DNA of 64,000 bases from Alcanivorax limicola (GTDB taxonomy: Bacteria > Pseudomonadota > Gammaproteobacteria > Pseudomonadales > Alcanivoracaceae), in the NCBI RefSeq assembly GCF_019931215.1, contig NZ_JAIOUB010000004.1, positions 62,001-126,000 on the forward strand, read 5' to 3'. Position 1 is the first letter of the stretch. Every line of letters starts with the position of its first letter. Made by a program: the position numbers and the translations under genes. Shown piece after piece: positions 53,195 through 62,417 of this stretch. The notes beneath the pieces are model-generated. The model ran no database searches. It worked only from the letters and a program-made list of their open reading frames with translations, and had not been told where the DNA came from.

Positions 53195-54745
53195 ATGGCG
53201 GATAACGAAACCCGGCCGCGCCGCAAAGCACCGCTATCGGAGACCTCCGAGTGGAACTTTGACCTGATAGCGCTGTACGACCGGGAGATTGCACGCATTG
53301 CCCACGAACGCTTCGGGCTGGACACGTTCCCCAATCAGATTGAAGTCATTTCCTCGGAACAGATGATGGACGCCTACTCGTCCGTCGGCATGCCGGTGGG
53401 ATACAACCACTGGTCTTTTGGCAAGCAGTTCGTGGAGGTGGAGAATCTCTACCGTCGCGGCCAGATGGGTCTGGCATATGAAATTGTCATCAATTCCAAC
53501 CCCTGCATTGCCTATCTCATGGAAGAGAACACCATGCCCATGCAGGCGCTGGTGATTGCCCATGCCTGCTACGGCCACAATTCATTCTTCAAGGGCAACT
53601 ATCTGTTTCGCACCTGGACAGATGCCTCGGCGATTATCGACTATCTGGTGTTCGCCCGGCATTACATCGCCGAGTGTGAAGAGCGCCATGGCGTAAACGC
53701 CGTCGAGCAGATGCTGGACTCCTGTCATGCCCTGATGAACTACGGCGTTGACCGTTACAAGCGCCCCTATCCGATTTCTGCGGAGACCGAGCGCAACCGT
53801 CAACAGGAACGCGAAGCCTCATTGCAAAAGCAGGTATCGGAATTGTGGAAAACGTTCCCGGAAATGCAGCCTGATATCCGGCGGCGCCAGCCGACACAGC
53901 GCTACCCGTCCGAGCCCCAGGAAAATCTGCTGTATTTCATCGAGAAAAACGCCCCGCTGCTGGAGCCCTGGCAGCGCGAAATCGTACGCATCGTGCGTAA
54001 AATGGCGCAGTACTTTTATCCGCAACGCCAGACCAAGGTGATGAATGAGGGCTGGGCCACCTTCTGGCATTACACACTGCTGCATGAGATGTATGACGAA
54101 GGCCTGGTAACCGAGGGCTTCATGCTCGAGTTTCTGCAGAACCATGCCCAGGTGGTGTATCAGCCCCCGTTCGACAGCCCGATGTACAGCGGCATCAACC
54201 CCTATGCTCTGGGCTTTGCCATGTTCCGGGACCTGCGCCGTATCTGCGAGGCGCCCACAGAGGAAGACAACATCTGGTTTCCGGAGATTGCCGGCAGCGA
54301 CTGGTTGAGCACCCTCAAGTTCGCCATGCAGAGTTTCAAGGATGAGAGCTTCATACAGCAGTTCCTCTCCCCCAAAGTCATTCGCGACCTGAAGTTGTTT
54401 GCGGTGCTGGATGACGATGCGGAAACGCATCTGGAGATTCGCGCCATTCACAATGAGCGCGGCTACCAACAGGTACGCCAACTGCTCTCCGAGCAATACA
54501 ACCTGAGCATTCATGAGCCCAACATTCAGGTGTATGAGGCGGCGGTACGTGGTGACCGGTCACTGACCCTGCAGCACGTGCGTCAGGATCGTCGCCCACT
54601 GGCCCGGGACAAGGCCGCAGACGTGCTGCGGCACCTGCACCGGTTGTGGCAGTTCGATGTGCATCTGGAAAGTGTGGAGGATGGCCGCGTACTGGAGCGT
54701 CTGTCCATTCCCGCGGCCGCCCCCGAAGACGCCGATCCCGCCTGA
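53195..54745 (+). CDS. spoVR: SpoVR/YcgB family protein
   Basis: 516 residues, close to E. coli YcgB, with EEWNF-like start WNFDLIALYD, HW..GK region (NHWSFGKQF), a histidine-rich core (HACYGHNSFFKGN, MNEGWATFWHYTLLHEM) that suggests metal binding, and FPEIAGSDWL. Works with PrkA and YeaH in stress adaptation; biochemical activity is unknown. Its stop is 1 bp from the stop of the facing flavoprotein gene. Confidence 0.95.
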   Translation: MADNETRPRRKAPLSETSEWNFDLIALYDREIARIAHERFGLDTFPNQIEVISSEQMMDAYSSVGMPVGYNHWSFGKQFVEVENLYRRGQMGLAYEIVINSNPCIAYLMEENTMPMQALVIAHACYGHNSFFKGNYLFRTWTDASAIIDYLVFARHYIAECEERHGVNAVEQMLDSCHALMNYGVDRYKRPYPISAETERNRQQEREASLQKQVSELWKTFPEMQPDIRRRQPTQRYPSEPQENLLYFIEKNAPLLEPWQREIVRIVRKMAQYFYPQRQTKVMNEGWATFWHYTLLHEMYDEGLVTEGFMLEFLQNHAQVVYQPPFDSPMYSGINPYALGFAMFRDLRRICEAPTEEDNIWFPEIAGSDWLSTLKFAMQSFKDESFIQQFLSPKVIRDLKLFAVLDDDAETHLEIRAIHNERGYQQVRQLLSEQYNLSIHEPNIQVYEAAVRGDRSLTLQHVRQDRRPLARDKAADVLRHLHRLWQFDVHLESVEDGRVLERLSIPAAAPEDADPA

Positions 54746-54746
54746 A

Positions 54747-55727
54747 TCAGCCGGCCAGGAAGCCGTTCAGACGCTCCCGGATCACAGCTTCGCAATCACG
54801 GATGATTTCCTGCACCAGGTCTTCGCAGGAGGGAATGCTATTGATCAACCCCTGCACCATACCGGCCGTCCAGATACCGTAATCCACATCGCCGTCGGTG
54901 AGCGCGATCTTGCCTTTGGCGCCCGCCACCATGTCACGGATCAGCTCGAATTCCATACCCGCGCCCTGCTCGCGCTCAATCTCGTTGACCGACACCGCCA
55001 CCTTGTTCTTGTAAACGCGGGCGGTGTTTTTCAGGGGGCGGAAAATCAGCGCCGTATCCAGTTCGGACGCGGCCACCACGGCCTGCTTGATCTTGTCATG
55101 AATCGGCGCTTCCAGTGTCGCCATGAAACGCGTGCCCATATTGATGCCATCAGCACCCAGCGCCAGACAGGCCGCCATTTGTGCCCCGTTACCGATACCG
55201 CCGGACGCGAGCATGGGAATTTTCAATTTTGCGGCCGCTGCCGGCAGCAACACCAGATTGGGAATATCGTCTTCGCCCGGGTGCCCGGCACATTCAAAGC
55301 CATCCACGCTGACAGCGGACACGCCAACTTTTTCTGCTTTCAACGCATGCCGTACCGACGTGCACTTGTGCACTACCTTGACGTCATAATCCTTGAAATA
55401 CGGCATGAACGGTTCGGGATTACGGCCCGCCGTTTCCACGACCTTGACCCCGGATTCGCAGATGACTCGCGCATATTCCTCGTAGGGCACCGGTTTGATG
55501 GTCGGCAGAATCGTCAGGTTGACGCCGAAAGGTTGATCGGTCATTTCCTTGCAGCGCCGGATTTCCTTGTCCAGATCTTCTGGTGTCGGCTGTGTCAGCG
55601 CGGTGATGATGCCCAGCGCGCCGGCATTGGATACGGCGGCGGCCAATTCGGCATAGCCCACATTCTGCATGCCACCCTGGACGATGGGATAGCGAATACC
55701 AAGCAATTCGGTGATACGGGTTTTCAT
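54747..55727 (-). CDS. NADH:quinone reductase-like flavoprotein (nitronate monooxygenase family)
   Basis: 326 residues with QGGMQNVGYAELAAAVSNAGALG, FGVNLTILPT, VHKCTSVRHALKAEKVG, DGFECAGHPGEDD and SGGIGNG: the FMN TIM barrel. As remembered, these align almost motif for motif with P. aeruginosa PA1024, shown to be an NADH:quinone reductase rather than a true nitronate monooxygenase. AGGAGCG precedes the ATG. Converges on spoVR with a 1-bp gap. Confidence 0.88.
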   Translation of the reverse strand: MKTRITELLGIRYPIVQGGMQNVGYAELAAAVSNAGALGIITALTQPTPEDLDKEIRRCKEMTDQPFGVNLTILPTIKPVPYEEYARVICESGVKVVETAGRNPEPFMPYFKDYDVKVVHKCTSVRHALKAEKVGVSAVSVDGFECAGHPGEDDIPNLVLLPAAAAKLKIPMLASGGIGNGAQMAACLALGADGINMGTRFMATLEAPIHDKIKQAVVAASELDTALIFRPLKNTARVYKNKVAVSVNEIEREQGAGMEFELIRDMVAGAKGKIALTDGDVDYGIWTAGMVQGLINSIPSCEDLVQEIIRDCEAVIRERLNGFLAG

Positions 55728-55805
55728 GATGTGCGCTCCTGAATTGGCACCTGACCGGAAAGCGCATCACTACAACACGCTCCCCGGCAGGCAACAATGG
55801 CCAAA

Positions 55806-56744
55806 TCAATCAACGGATTGATCGCTTCGGTACGATGGCTTCGACACACCCGCCGCAGGCTCAGGGCCTTTGCGCGCACGCAACCCCCGGTCAGCGAACA
55901 GGTATGCGCCGAGTGCCACCAGAATCAGACCGGCGCCGACAAACAACGCCGGGGCGGGCTGCTCGTTGTTGAGCAGCATCCCCAGTGTCAGCGCCAGCAC
56001 TGGCGTAATCAGGGTCACCAGCGCGACCGTCGCCGCACTGAGCCGGGACAGCACCAGAAAATAACACAGGAACCCCAGCAACGAACCGAACAGCGCCAGA
56101 TAGATCACCGCCGCCATACCACGCGGCGTCAGCGGCACCACCAACGGCTCGCCACTGACCAGCCACAGCACGCCATACAATGGCAGGCTCAGGGTCAAGG
56201 CACCCAACGTCTGATTCAACGGCGGCAACCCGGCCGCCACACGCTGCACGGCAATGCCACTGCCGCAGAAACAGATCACCGCGCCCAACAGCATCAGCAC
56301 GCCACGCAATGCTGTACTGCCCGGCACCAGCGCATCACTGAAGATCACCAGCAGCCCCAATACGCCCAGCGCACAGCCCACCCAGTGCCAGAAGCGCAGC
56401 CGCACACTGCCCGGCAGCATCTGCATCATCAAACCGGAAATCAGCGGCGCCAGCCCGAACATCACCGAGATCAGGCCGGACGGCACATGCAGCGATGCGG
56501 CATAGGACAGGCTCATGGCACCGAACACACCGGGCACCGCCGCGCCGTAGCTGCGCAATGCATCACGATGCCAGCGCATACGGCCACCCAGCGCGCGCAA
56601 CAACAGCATGCCGACCAGCGTGGCCAGCAGCATACGCAACCAGACACTGCCGATCGGCGCGCCCGCTTCAGCGCTCCAGTTGATGGCCAGCGGTGTGGTC
56701 GCCCAGACGAGCACCACGGTGAGATAAGCGAGACCGGTAGACAT
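55806..56744 (-). CDS. EamA/DMT family transporter
   Basis: 312 residues, ten membrane helices in two EamA repeats (about 1-140 and 145-290). Substrate unknown; amino-acid or drug export is typical. AAGGAAATTACC precedes the ATG. A minus-strand terminator lies 41 bp upstream, between this gene and a small possible leader ORF. Confidence 0.9.
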   Translation of the reverse strand: MSTGLAYLTVVLVWATTPLAINWSAEAGAPIGSVWLRMLLATLVGMLLLRALGGRMRWHRDALRSYGAAVPGVFGAMSLSYAASLHVPSGLISVMFGLAPLISGLMMQMLPGSVRLRFWHWVGCALGVLGLLVIFSDALVPGSTALRGVLMLLGAVICFCGSGIAVQRVAAGLPPLNQTLGALTLSLPLYGVLWLVSGEPLVVPLTPRGMAAVIYLALFGSLLGFLCYFLVLSRLSAATVALVTLITPVLALTLGMLLNNEQPAPALFVGAGLILVALGAYLFADRGLRARKGPEPAAGVSKPSYRSDQSVD

Positions 56745-56784
56745 GGTAATTTCCTTGTTAAAAAACCTGCCCCGGTAAAACGAA

Positions 56785-56819
56785 AAAAGCCGCAGGGTCA
56801 GGACGACACTGCGGCTTTT
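56785..56819 (-). terminator. Intrinsic terminator upstream of the EamA gene
   Basis: Perfect 11-bp stem AAAAGCCGCAG/CTGCGGCTTTT (56785-56795 and 56809-56819), 13-base loop; on the minus strand it ends in six T. It ends a transcript coming from the small ORF 56838-57011, or controls read-through into the EamA gene. Confidence 0.8.
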
Positions 56820-56837
56820 CGGTAATCAGAGAATCTG

Positions 56838-57011
56838 TCAACCGTCACCCTGCAGCATCTGGCGCATGCGCCATACGCGTGCTCGCAGGCACATCACCGG
56901 CTTGGCCACAGCACGCAGCACCGTGGTCTGCTGCGGTGCAGCGAACGGTGTCATTGCGTTAGGTGCCACTGTGTTCATGGCGTTAAGTGATGTATCGGTC
57001 AGCGTCATCAT
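56838..57011 (-). CDS. Possible small protein of 57 residues before a terminator
   Basis: Reads MMTLTDTSLNAMNT... and ends in an Arg-rich VWRMRQMLQGDG. No clear ribosome binding site, no family recognised. It is supported only by the terminator that follows 19 bp after its stop. Divergent from cca, overlapping its upstream region. Confidence 0.35.
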   Translation of the reverse strand: MMTLTDTSLNAMNTVAPNAMTPFAAPQQTTVLRAVAKPVMCLRARVWRMRQMLQGDG

Positions 57012-57052
57012 GCGAACATGATGCGCATCCAGGCAATGAAGCGCAAGCCGCT

Positions 57053-58327
57053 ATGTCAGACTTTGCTGTGCGAGACCTTACTGTGTCAGACCTTGATGTA
57101 TACCTGGTCGGGGGCGCTGTCCGCGACGACCTGCTCGGCCTGCCGATCAAGGAGCGCGACTGGGTGGTGGTGGGCGCCACGCCCGAACAGCTCCACACAC
57201 TCGGCTATACACCTGTGGGCCGCGACTTCCCTGTATTCCTCCATCCGCAGAGCAAAGAGGAATATGCCCTGGCGCGCACCGAGCGCAAAGCCGGCACCGG
57301 CTATCACGGCTTTGCCTTCAACGCCGCGCCCGATGTCACCCTGGAAGACGACCTGGTGCGCCGGGACCTCACCATCAACGCCATGGCCCGTAAACCGGGC
57401 GGCCCGCTCGTGGACCCCCACGGCGGCCTGGAAGATCTCAAGGCCCGACGCCTGCGCCATGTCTCACCCGCCTTCGCCGAGGACCCGTTGCGGGTACTGC
57501 GGGTGGCCCGTTTCGCCGCCCGCTATCACTGGCTGGGCTTCACGGTCGCCGACGACACGCTGGCTCTGATGCGCCAGTTGTCCGACTCCGGCGAACTGGC
57601 AACCCTGGCCCCGGAACGGATATGGAAAGAAACAGAAAAAGCACTGACAGAACAAACGCCCGAGGTTTATTTTCAGGTACTGGAGCAATGCGGCGCATTG
57701 ACGGTGCTGTTCCCGGAGCTGGCCGCCCTGCGTGGCGTACCGCAACCGGCGGCCCACCACCCGGAGATCGACACCCTCACGCACCAGTACTTGGCGTTGC
57801 GCGTGGCGGCGGAGATGAACCTGCCGGTGATCGCCCGGTTTGCGGTGCTGGTGCATGATCTGGGCAAGGCCAGCACGCTGCCCGAAAACTGGCCGCAGCA
57901 CATCGCCCATGAAATGCGCGGAGCCCGGCTGGTCGGTACGCTGGCAGAACGCCTGCGGGTCCCGACCGAGTTTCGCGCGCTGGGCGAGCTGACGGCCACC
58001 TGGCATACCCATGCCCATCGCGCCTTGACGCTGCGCCCCGCGACAATATGGAAACTGTTGCGCGCATTCGATGTACTGCGTCGCCCGGAACGTTTCCCCC
58101 TGTTCCTGTCCGCCTGCGAGGCCGATGCCCGGGGACGAGAGGGGCAGGCACAACAGCCCTACCCCCAGCGCACGTTTCTGACGGGCGCGGCGGCAGCGGC
58201 CCGCGATGTGGATATTGATGCAGTACGCGAGAGCGGCAAAACCGGCAAGGCACTGGGCGATGCCATCGAGCAGGCCCGCATCCAGGCGATCAGGGAGTAT
58301 CAGTCAGCATGGCAAAAGTCGCACTAA
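57053..58327 (+). CDS. cca: CCA-adding enzyme (tRNA nucleotidyltransferase)
   Basis: Adds or repairs the 3' CCA of tRNA. 424 residues from the ATG at 57053; GTG at 57083 would begin at the usual N-terminus just before [14 protein letters not shown]. Further motifs: [33 protein letters not shown] and an HD domain LVHDLGKA (bacterial class II). The first 30 residues come from a threefold imperfect repeat of about 15 bp (TGTCAGACTT-like). Confidence 0.95.
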   Translation: MSDFAVRDLTVSDLDVYLVGGAVRDDLLGLPIKERDWVVVGATPEQLHTLGYTPVGRDFPVFLHPQSKEEYALARTERKAGTGYHGFAFNAAPDVTLEDDLVRRDLTINAMARKPGGPLVDPHGGLEDLKARRLRHVSPAFAEDPLRVLRVARFAARYHWLGFTVADDTLALMRQLSDSGELATLAPERIWKETEKALTEQTPEVYFQVLEQCGALTVLFPELAALRGVPQPAAHHPEIDTLTHQYLALRVAAEMNLPVIARFAVLVHDLGKASTLPENWPQHIAHEMRGARLVGTLAERLRVPTEFRALGELTATWHTHAHRALTLRPATIWKLLRAFDVLRRPERFPLFLSACEADARGREGQAQQPYPQRTFLTGAAAAARDVDIDAVRESGKTGKALGDAIEQARIQAIREYQSAWQKSH

Positions 58328-59043
58328 TCACCGGCGCAGCCCGCCGCATCGGCGCTGAGATTGCCCGCACGCTACACAAGCGCGGTATGAACATCATCAT
58401 CCATTGCCGGCGCAGCACCGTCGAAGCCGATGAACTGGCGCAGGAGCTGAACCGCCTGCAACCGGATTCCGCACGGGTGCTGGTCGCCAACCTCAACGAG
58501 CCCGATGCCGTGCGCCACCTGGCCCGGGAGGCGCTGGCCCAGTGGGGCGGCATTGATGTGCTGGTGAACAATGCCTCCAGTTTTTACCCCACCCCCCTGG
58601 CGCAGGCCAGCGACGACGACTGGGATGCGCTGATGCACAGCAACCTGCGCGCCCCGTTTCTGTTGATCCAGGCGCTGGAAGACACCCTGCGCAAACACGG
58701 CGGCAGCGTCGTCAATCTGATTGATGTGTACGCCGAGAAACCCCTCGCGCAACACAGCCTCTACTGCATGGCAAAGGCCGGGCTCGCCAGCCTGACGCGC
58801 AGCATGGCACGGGAACTGGGGCCGGATGTGCGCATCAACGGGGTCTCCCCCGGGCCGATTCTGTGGCCGGAAGGGGGGCAAGGTAATCAGGCAGACATTC
58901 TGGATGCCACCGCACTGGGGCGCTGCGGGCAGCCGGAGGACATTGCCGGTGCCGTTGCCTGGCTGGCACTGGACGCACCCTATGTCACCGGCCAGATCCT
59001 TGCCGTGGACGGCGGCCGCTCGCTGTCATTCCATGGCGGCTGA
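58309..59043 (+). CDS. folM: Pteridine reductase, FolM-like short-chain dehydrogenase
   Basis: 244 residues. Rossmann motif [10 protein letters not shown] (the RIG type used by pteridine reductases), NNASSF, catalytic Tyr-X3-Lys in HSLYCMAKAGL, and the GQILAVDGG end. FolM reduces dihydromonapterin and dihydrofolate; next to folK and folB this is consistent. Overlaps the cca end by 19 bp. Confidence 0.9.
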   Translation: MAKVALITGAARRIGAEIARTLHKRGMNIIIHCRRSTVEADELAQELNRLQPDSARVLVANLNEPDAVRHLAREALAQWGGIDVLVNNASSFYPTPLAQASDDDWDALMHSNLRAPFLLIQALEDTLRKHGGSVVNLIDVYAEKPLAQHSLYCMAKAGLASLTRSMARELGPDVRINGVSPGPILWPEGGQGNQADILDATALGRCGQPEDIAGAVAWLALDAPYVTGQILAVDGGRSLSFHGG

Positions 59044-59049
59044 GCCTGG

Positions 59050-59075
59050 CGGCATAGACTGACGGCATAGACTGG
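59050..59075 (+). repeat. 13-bp tandem duplication after folM
   Basis: CGGCATAGACTGA at 59050-59062 is followed by CGGCATAGACTGG at 59063-59075 (one mismatch). It lies 7 bases after the folM stop, before the convergent folK end. A near-palindrome GAGACAGTCTC follows at 59081. Confidence 0.75.
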
Positions 59076-59120
59076 CAACTGAGACAGTCTCACAGGAAAA
59101 CACGAACAACGGAAAACATG

Positions 59121-59630
59121 TCAGCCGGTGTGTGGCCCAGGGAGCGGCCAGGGAAAGGGAATCTGCCACAGTGCCTGGCGGGAAAAGTCCTTTTCTGCCA
59201 GCAATGCGGTGTAAGTCTTGCCCAGCACCGGATGACGTTCATCCGGTGCCAGATCGGCCAGCGGCTGCAACACAAAGGCATGCTTGAGTATTTCATCCCG
59301 GGGCAGCTCGACACCGTCGATCACTCCCACAGCGTCGCCATACGTCAGCACATCAATATCCAGCGTTCGGCTGGAAAACTTCTTCTGCCCGCGCACCCGA
59401 CCATGTGCCGCCTCAATCTCCCGCAACCGCTCCGCCAGCGCCCCCACCGGCAACGCCGTATCGATGCGCGCCACCAGATTGAGAAACGCCTCGCCATCGA
59501 AGCCCACGGCCTCACTCTCATACACCGGGCTGATCTGCACCCTGTCGAAAGCGGCCGCCAACGCATCCAGGCCGGAACGGATATTATGCTCACGGTCGAT
59601 ATTCGACCCGAGACTCAGGTAAACCAGCAT
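59121..59630 (-). CDS. folK: 2-amino-4-hydroxy-6-hydroxymethyldihydropteridine pyrophosphokinase
   Basis: 169 residues. YLSLGSNIDREHN, the substrate motif GRVRGQKKFSSRTLDIDVLTY and LPRDEILKHAFVLQPLADLAP are the HPPK signature. Folate pathway step after FolB. Start codon overlaps the folB stop by 1 bp. Confidence 0.97.
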   Translation of the reverse strand: MLVYLSLGSNIDREHNIRSGLDALAAAFDRVQISPVYESEAVGFDGEAFLNLVARIDTALPVGALAERLREIEAAHGRVRGQKKFSSRTLDIDVLTYGDAVGVIDGVELPRDEILKHAFVLQPLADLAPDERHPVLGKTYTALLAEKDFSRQALWQIPFPWPLPGPHTG

Positions 59631-59986
59631 CAGGGACGCTCACCTCGCTCAATAATCACACCCACATCCTGAGAACCCCGCAGCGCGCCGGGCTTGGACA
59701 CCCGCAGACGGCACCAGGGCACATCGAACTCTGTCAGCACGATTTCGGCACAGCGCTCACACAAGGTTTCCACCAGTTGAAACTCGGACGCCTGGATAAA
59801 ACGGATCAGGCGTTTGCCCACCGCTTTGTAATCCAGCGTGTCGTCGATACTGTCCGTGGCAGCGGCGCGGCGAATATCGGCCGCCATTTCCAGATCCAGG
59901 CTGACGGTCTGGCGGATGCGGCGCTCCCAGTCGAAGATGCCGATCACCGTGTCCACTTTCAGGTCACGTATATAGACGATGTCCAT
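59630..59986 (-). CDS. folB: Dihydroneopterin aldolase
   Basis: 118 residues from the ATG at 59986. MDIVYIRDLKVDTVIGIFDWER, the catalytic region LDYKAVGKRLIRFIQASEFQLVETL and VSKPGALRGSQDVGV. Start of the folB-folK pair, divergent from plsY across about 220 bp. Confidence 0.96.
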   Translation of the reverse strand: MDIVYIRDLKVDTVIGIFDWERRIRQTVSLDLEMAADIRRAAATDSIDDTLDYKAVGKRLIRFIQASEFQLVETLCERCAEIVLTEFDVPWCRLRVSKPGALRGSQDVGVIIERGERP

Positions 59987-60205
59987 TTCCAATCCCCATG
60001 CAATCGTGCGAATCTTGCACACCAGCCTGCCCCGCTGTGCCGCCGGATGCGCAAGGGTAATGCGTTTTGGTCAAGGATACACCCCGGCCTGCCGGACACC
60101 GGCGGACGACGTCATACCCGCTTCACGCGATGACGTTATACTGCGCGGCGGGAGAACGGGGCGTCACGGACACCTGTTTCAATCAAAGGACGAGGATTAT
60201 AACCC

Positions 60206-60820
60206 GTGGATTTCAGCACATTACAGGAAGCCTGGTGGCTGGTACTGCTGCTCTGTCTTGGTGGCTACCTGCTGGGCTCGGTGTCGAGCGCCATCCTGAT
60301 CTGCAAAGCCCTTGGCTACCCCGACCCTCGCACCGAGGGCTCCAGCAATCCCGGGGCCACCAACGTGCTGCGCATTGCCGGCAAACCGGCTGCGGCCATG
60401 ACGCTGGCGGGGGATGTGCTGAAAGGTGTCCTTCCCGTATTGGCCGCCGTGTTGCTGAACCAGAGCATGACCGTCGCCGCACTGGCTGGCTTTTGTGCCT
60501 TCCTGGGCCACCTGTTTCCCGCCTTCTTCCAACTGCGAGGCGGTAAAGGCGTGGCGACCGCCTTCGGCCTGATCTTCGCCTTGCACTGGCCCAGCGGGCT
60601 GGTCACCGGCGCGACCTGGCTGCTGGTGTTCGGCCTGTTCCGCGTGTCTTCTCTGGCCTCAATGCTGGCGTTCATTGCCATGCCGGTGGCGATTCATATG
60701 TGGTTGCCGGCGGCTTTCTGGCCGATGCTGCTGCTTACGGCCATGTTGTTGGCGCGGCATCACAGCAATATTCGTAATTTGCTTACCGGGAAAGAGTTGG
60801 GGTTTCGCAACAAGCAGTGA
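60206..60820 (+). CDS. plsY: Acyl-phosphate glycerol-3-phosphate acyltransferase
   Basis: 204 residues from a GTG start, about five membrane helices. Conserved loops GSVSSAILICKALGYPDPRTEGSSNPGATNVLR, GHLFPAFFQLRGGKGVAT and ARHHSNIRNLLTG. Makes lysophosphatidate from acyl phosphate. As in many gammaproteobacteria it faces tsaD, here separated by a long inverted repeat. An AGGACGAGG precedes the start. Confidence 0.96.
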   Translation: MDFSTLQEAWWLVLLLCLGGYLLGSVSSAILICKALGYPDPRTEGSSNPGATNVLRIAGKPAAAMTLAGDVLKGVLPVLAAVLLNQSMTVAALAGFCAFLGHLFPAFFQLRGGKGVATAFGLIFALHWPSGLVTGATWLLVFGLFRVSSLASMLAFIAMPVAIHMWLPAAFWPMLLLTAMLLARHHSNIRNLLTGKELGFRNKQ

Positions 60821-60829
60821 GCGGGAGCT

Positions 60830-60905
60830 GGTGCGCTTCGCTGTGCTCAGCACACCCTACGCAACCTGCTTCCCGTAGGGTGTGCTGAGCACAGCGAAGC
60901 GCACC
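60830..60905. repeat. Perfect 32-bp inverted repeat between plsY and tsaD
   Basis: Left arm 60830-60861 and right arm 60874-60905 are exact complements, with a 12-base spacer. The arms carry the sequence GGTGCGCTTCGCTGTGCTCA and a GTAGGGTGTGCT core, the look of dispersed intergenic repeats seen in many proteobacteria. Both genes end here, so it could end transcription from either side, but there is no T-tract. Confidence 0.93.
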
Positions 60906-60913
60906 ATGCCCCA

Positions 60914-61957
60914 TCACTCTCCAATCCCTCCAACCGGCACCAACTCCATCAACGGCCAACGCGCCCGCACGCTGATTCCCAATCCCGGATGCCGCTCACC
61001 GGCGAGCAGGCGCAGCGCGCCCGCGTAGGCGATCATCGCGCCATTATCCGTACACAAGTCATGGCGGGGATAACAGACCCGCACGCCCTGCTTGCCGAGC
61101 GCCTCGTTCAAACGCGCCCGCAAATGCGTATTGGCGCTGACGCCGCCCGCCATCACCAGGGTGGTGTGCCCGGTTTCCTGCATGGCCCGGCGACATTTGA
61201 TCACCAGGGTTTCCACCACCGCCGTCTCGAAGGCGCGGGCAATGTCGGCACGATCCTGCTCGGACAGCGCGTCCTTGCCGCCGCAGGCGGCGATGGTATT
61301 GAGGCAATAGGTCTTCAGGCCGGAGAAACTGAAATCCAGCCCCGGCCGATCGGTCATCGGCCGCGGGAAGGTGAAGCGGGCCGGGTCGCCCTGCTGCGCC
61401 AGCGCGCTGATGCGCGGCCCACCGGGGTACCCCAGGCCCATCATCTTGGCGGCCTTGTCGAAGGCTTCGCCAGCGGCATCATCCAGGGATTCCCCGAGCA
61501 AGTGGTAATCGCCCAGCCCCCGGGCATCCAGCAGCATGGTGTGGCCGCCGCTGACCAGCAACGCCACAAAGGGAAACGCCGGCGGATTCTCTTCCAGCAA
61601 GGGCGCCAGCAGATGGCCTTCCATATGGTGGACCGGCAACGCCGGAATATCCCAGGCAAACGCCAGCGACTGCGCCGTGGCGGCCCCCACCAGCAAGGCC
61701 CCCGCCAGCCCCGGGCCGGCGGTATAGGCGATGGCGTCTATCTGCCCGGCGGTGCAGCCCGCGTCGTCCAGCACCTGCTGCAGCAGCGGCAGCAGGCGCC
61801 GGATATGGTCGCGACTGGCAAGCTCCGGCACCACGCCGCCGTATTCGGCATGCATGCTCACCTGACTGTAGAGTGCTTCCGCCAGCAGGCCCCGATCCGT
61901 GTCATACAGGGCAATGCCGGTCTCGTCACAGCTGGTTTCGATACCCAGAACGCGCAT
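60914..61957 (-). CDS. tsaD: tRNA threonylcarbamoyladenosine synthase subunit TsaD
   Basis: 347 residues from the ATG at 61957 (GGAGG 5 bases before), starting [17 protein letters not shown]. Metal site [35 protein letters not shown] and [10 protein letters not shown]. Makes t6A37 on ANN-decoding tRNAs with TsaB/C/E. Divergent from rpsU. Confidence 0.97.
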   Translation of the reverse strand: MRVLGIETSCDETGIALYDTDRGLLAEALYSQVSMHAEYGGVVPELASRDHIRRLLPLLQQVLDDAGCTAGQIDAIAYTAGPGLAGALLVGAATAQSLAFAWDIPALPVHHMEGHLLAPLLEENPPAFPFVALLVSGGHTMLLDARGLGDYHLLGESLDDAAGEAFDKAAKMMGLGYPGGPRISALAQQGDPARFTFPRPMTDRPGLDFSFSGLKTYCLNTIAACGGKDALSEQDRADIARAFETAVVETLVIKCRRAMQETGHTTLVMAGGVSANTHLRARLNEALGKQGVRVCYPRHDLCTDNGAMIAYAGALRLLAGERHPGLGISVRARWPLMELVPVGGIGE

Positions 61958-62052
61958 GGAACCTCCGGAAATGGCGTGCGGATGATAAAGCGGCAGCCCG
62001 GGCAGCGCCAGCAACACGCCGGATCACCGTGTCGACAGGATGAAACGTACCT

Positions 62053-62080
62053 TTGCAAATCCCTCCGGCTCCGGTAGAAT
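62053..62080 (+). promoter_or_regulatory. Sigma-70 promoter of the rpsU-yqeY-dnaG group
   Basis: TTGCAA (62053-62058), 16-base spacer, TAGAAT (62075-62080), about 100 bases before rpsU. The -10 matches five of six consensus bases. No LexA site was found. Confidence 0.5.
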
Positions 62081-62182
62081 GCCGCGCTCTTTGCCCCGCA
62101 GACCTGATCCAGGCCGCTTCGGGCATGATTGACTACTTAAACGGGTCGCCTGGCGCGCCCCGCTATACAAAGGTGATTGTGC

Positions 62183-62398
62183 ATGCCGCAAGTACGAGTA
62201 AAGGAAGGCGAACCGTTTGACGTGGCACTGCGCCGCTTCAAGCGCTCCTGCGAGAAGGCTGGCATCCTGGCCGAAGTACGTCGCCGTGAGTTCTACGAGA
62301 AGCCCACCCAGGAACGCAAGCGCAAGCGTGCGGCCGCCGTCAAGCGCCACCTGAAGAAGGTGTCCCGCGAGCAGCTGATCCGCAAGCGTCTGTACTGA
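62183..62398 (+). CDS. rpsU: 30S ribosomal protein S21
   Basis: 71 residues from the ATG at 62183, the E. coli length; a GTG two codons upstream is less likely. [17 protein letters not shown] and [22 protein letters not shown] are the S21 pattern. The rpsU-dnaG group is the macromolecular synthesis operon, here with a yqeY gene inserted. Confidence 0.97.
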   Translation: MPQVRVKEGEPFDVALRRFKRSCEKAGILAEVRRREFYEKPTQERKRKRAAAVKRHLKKVSREQLIRKRLY

Positions 62399-62417
62399 TT
62401 CCTGCCGGATACCTGCC

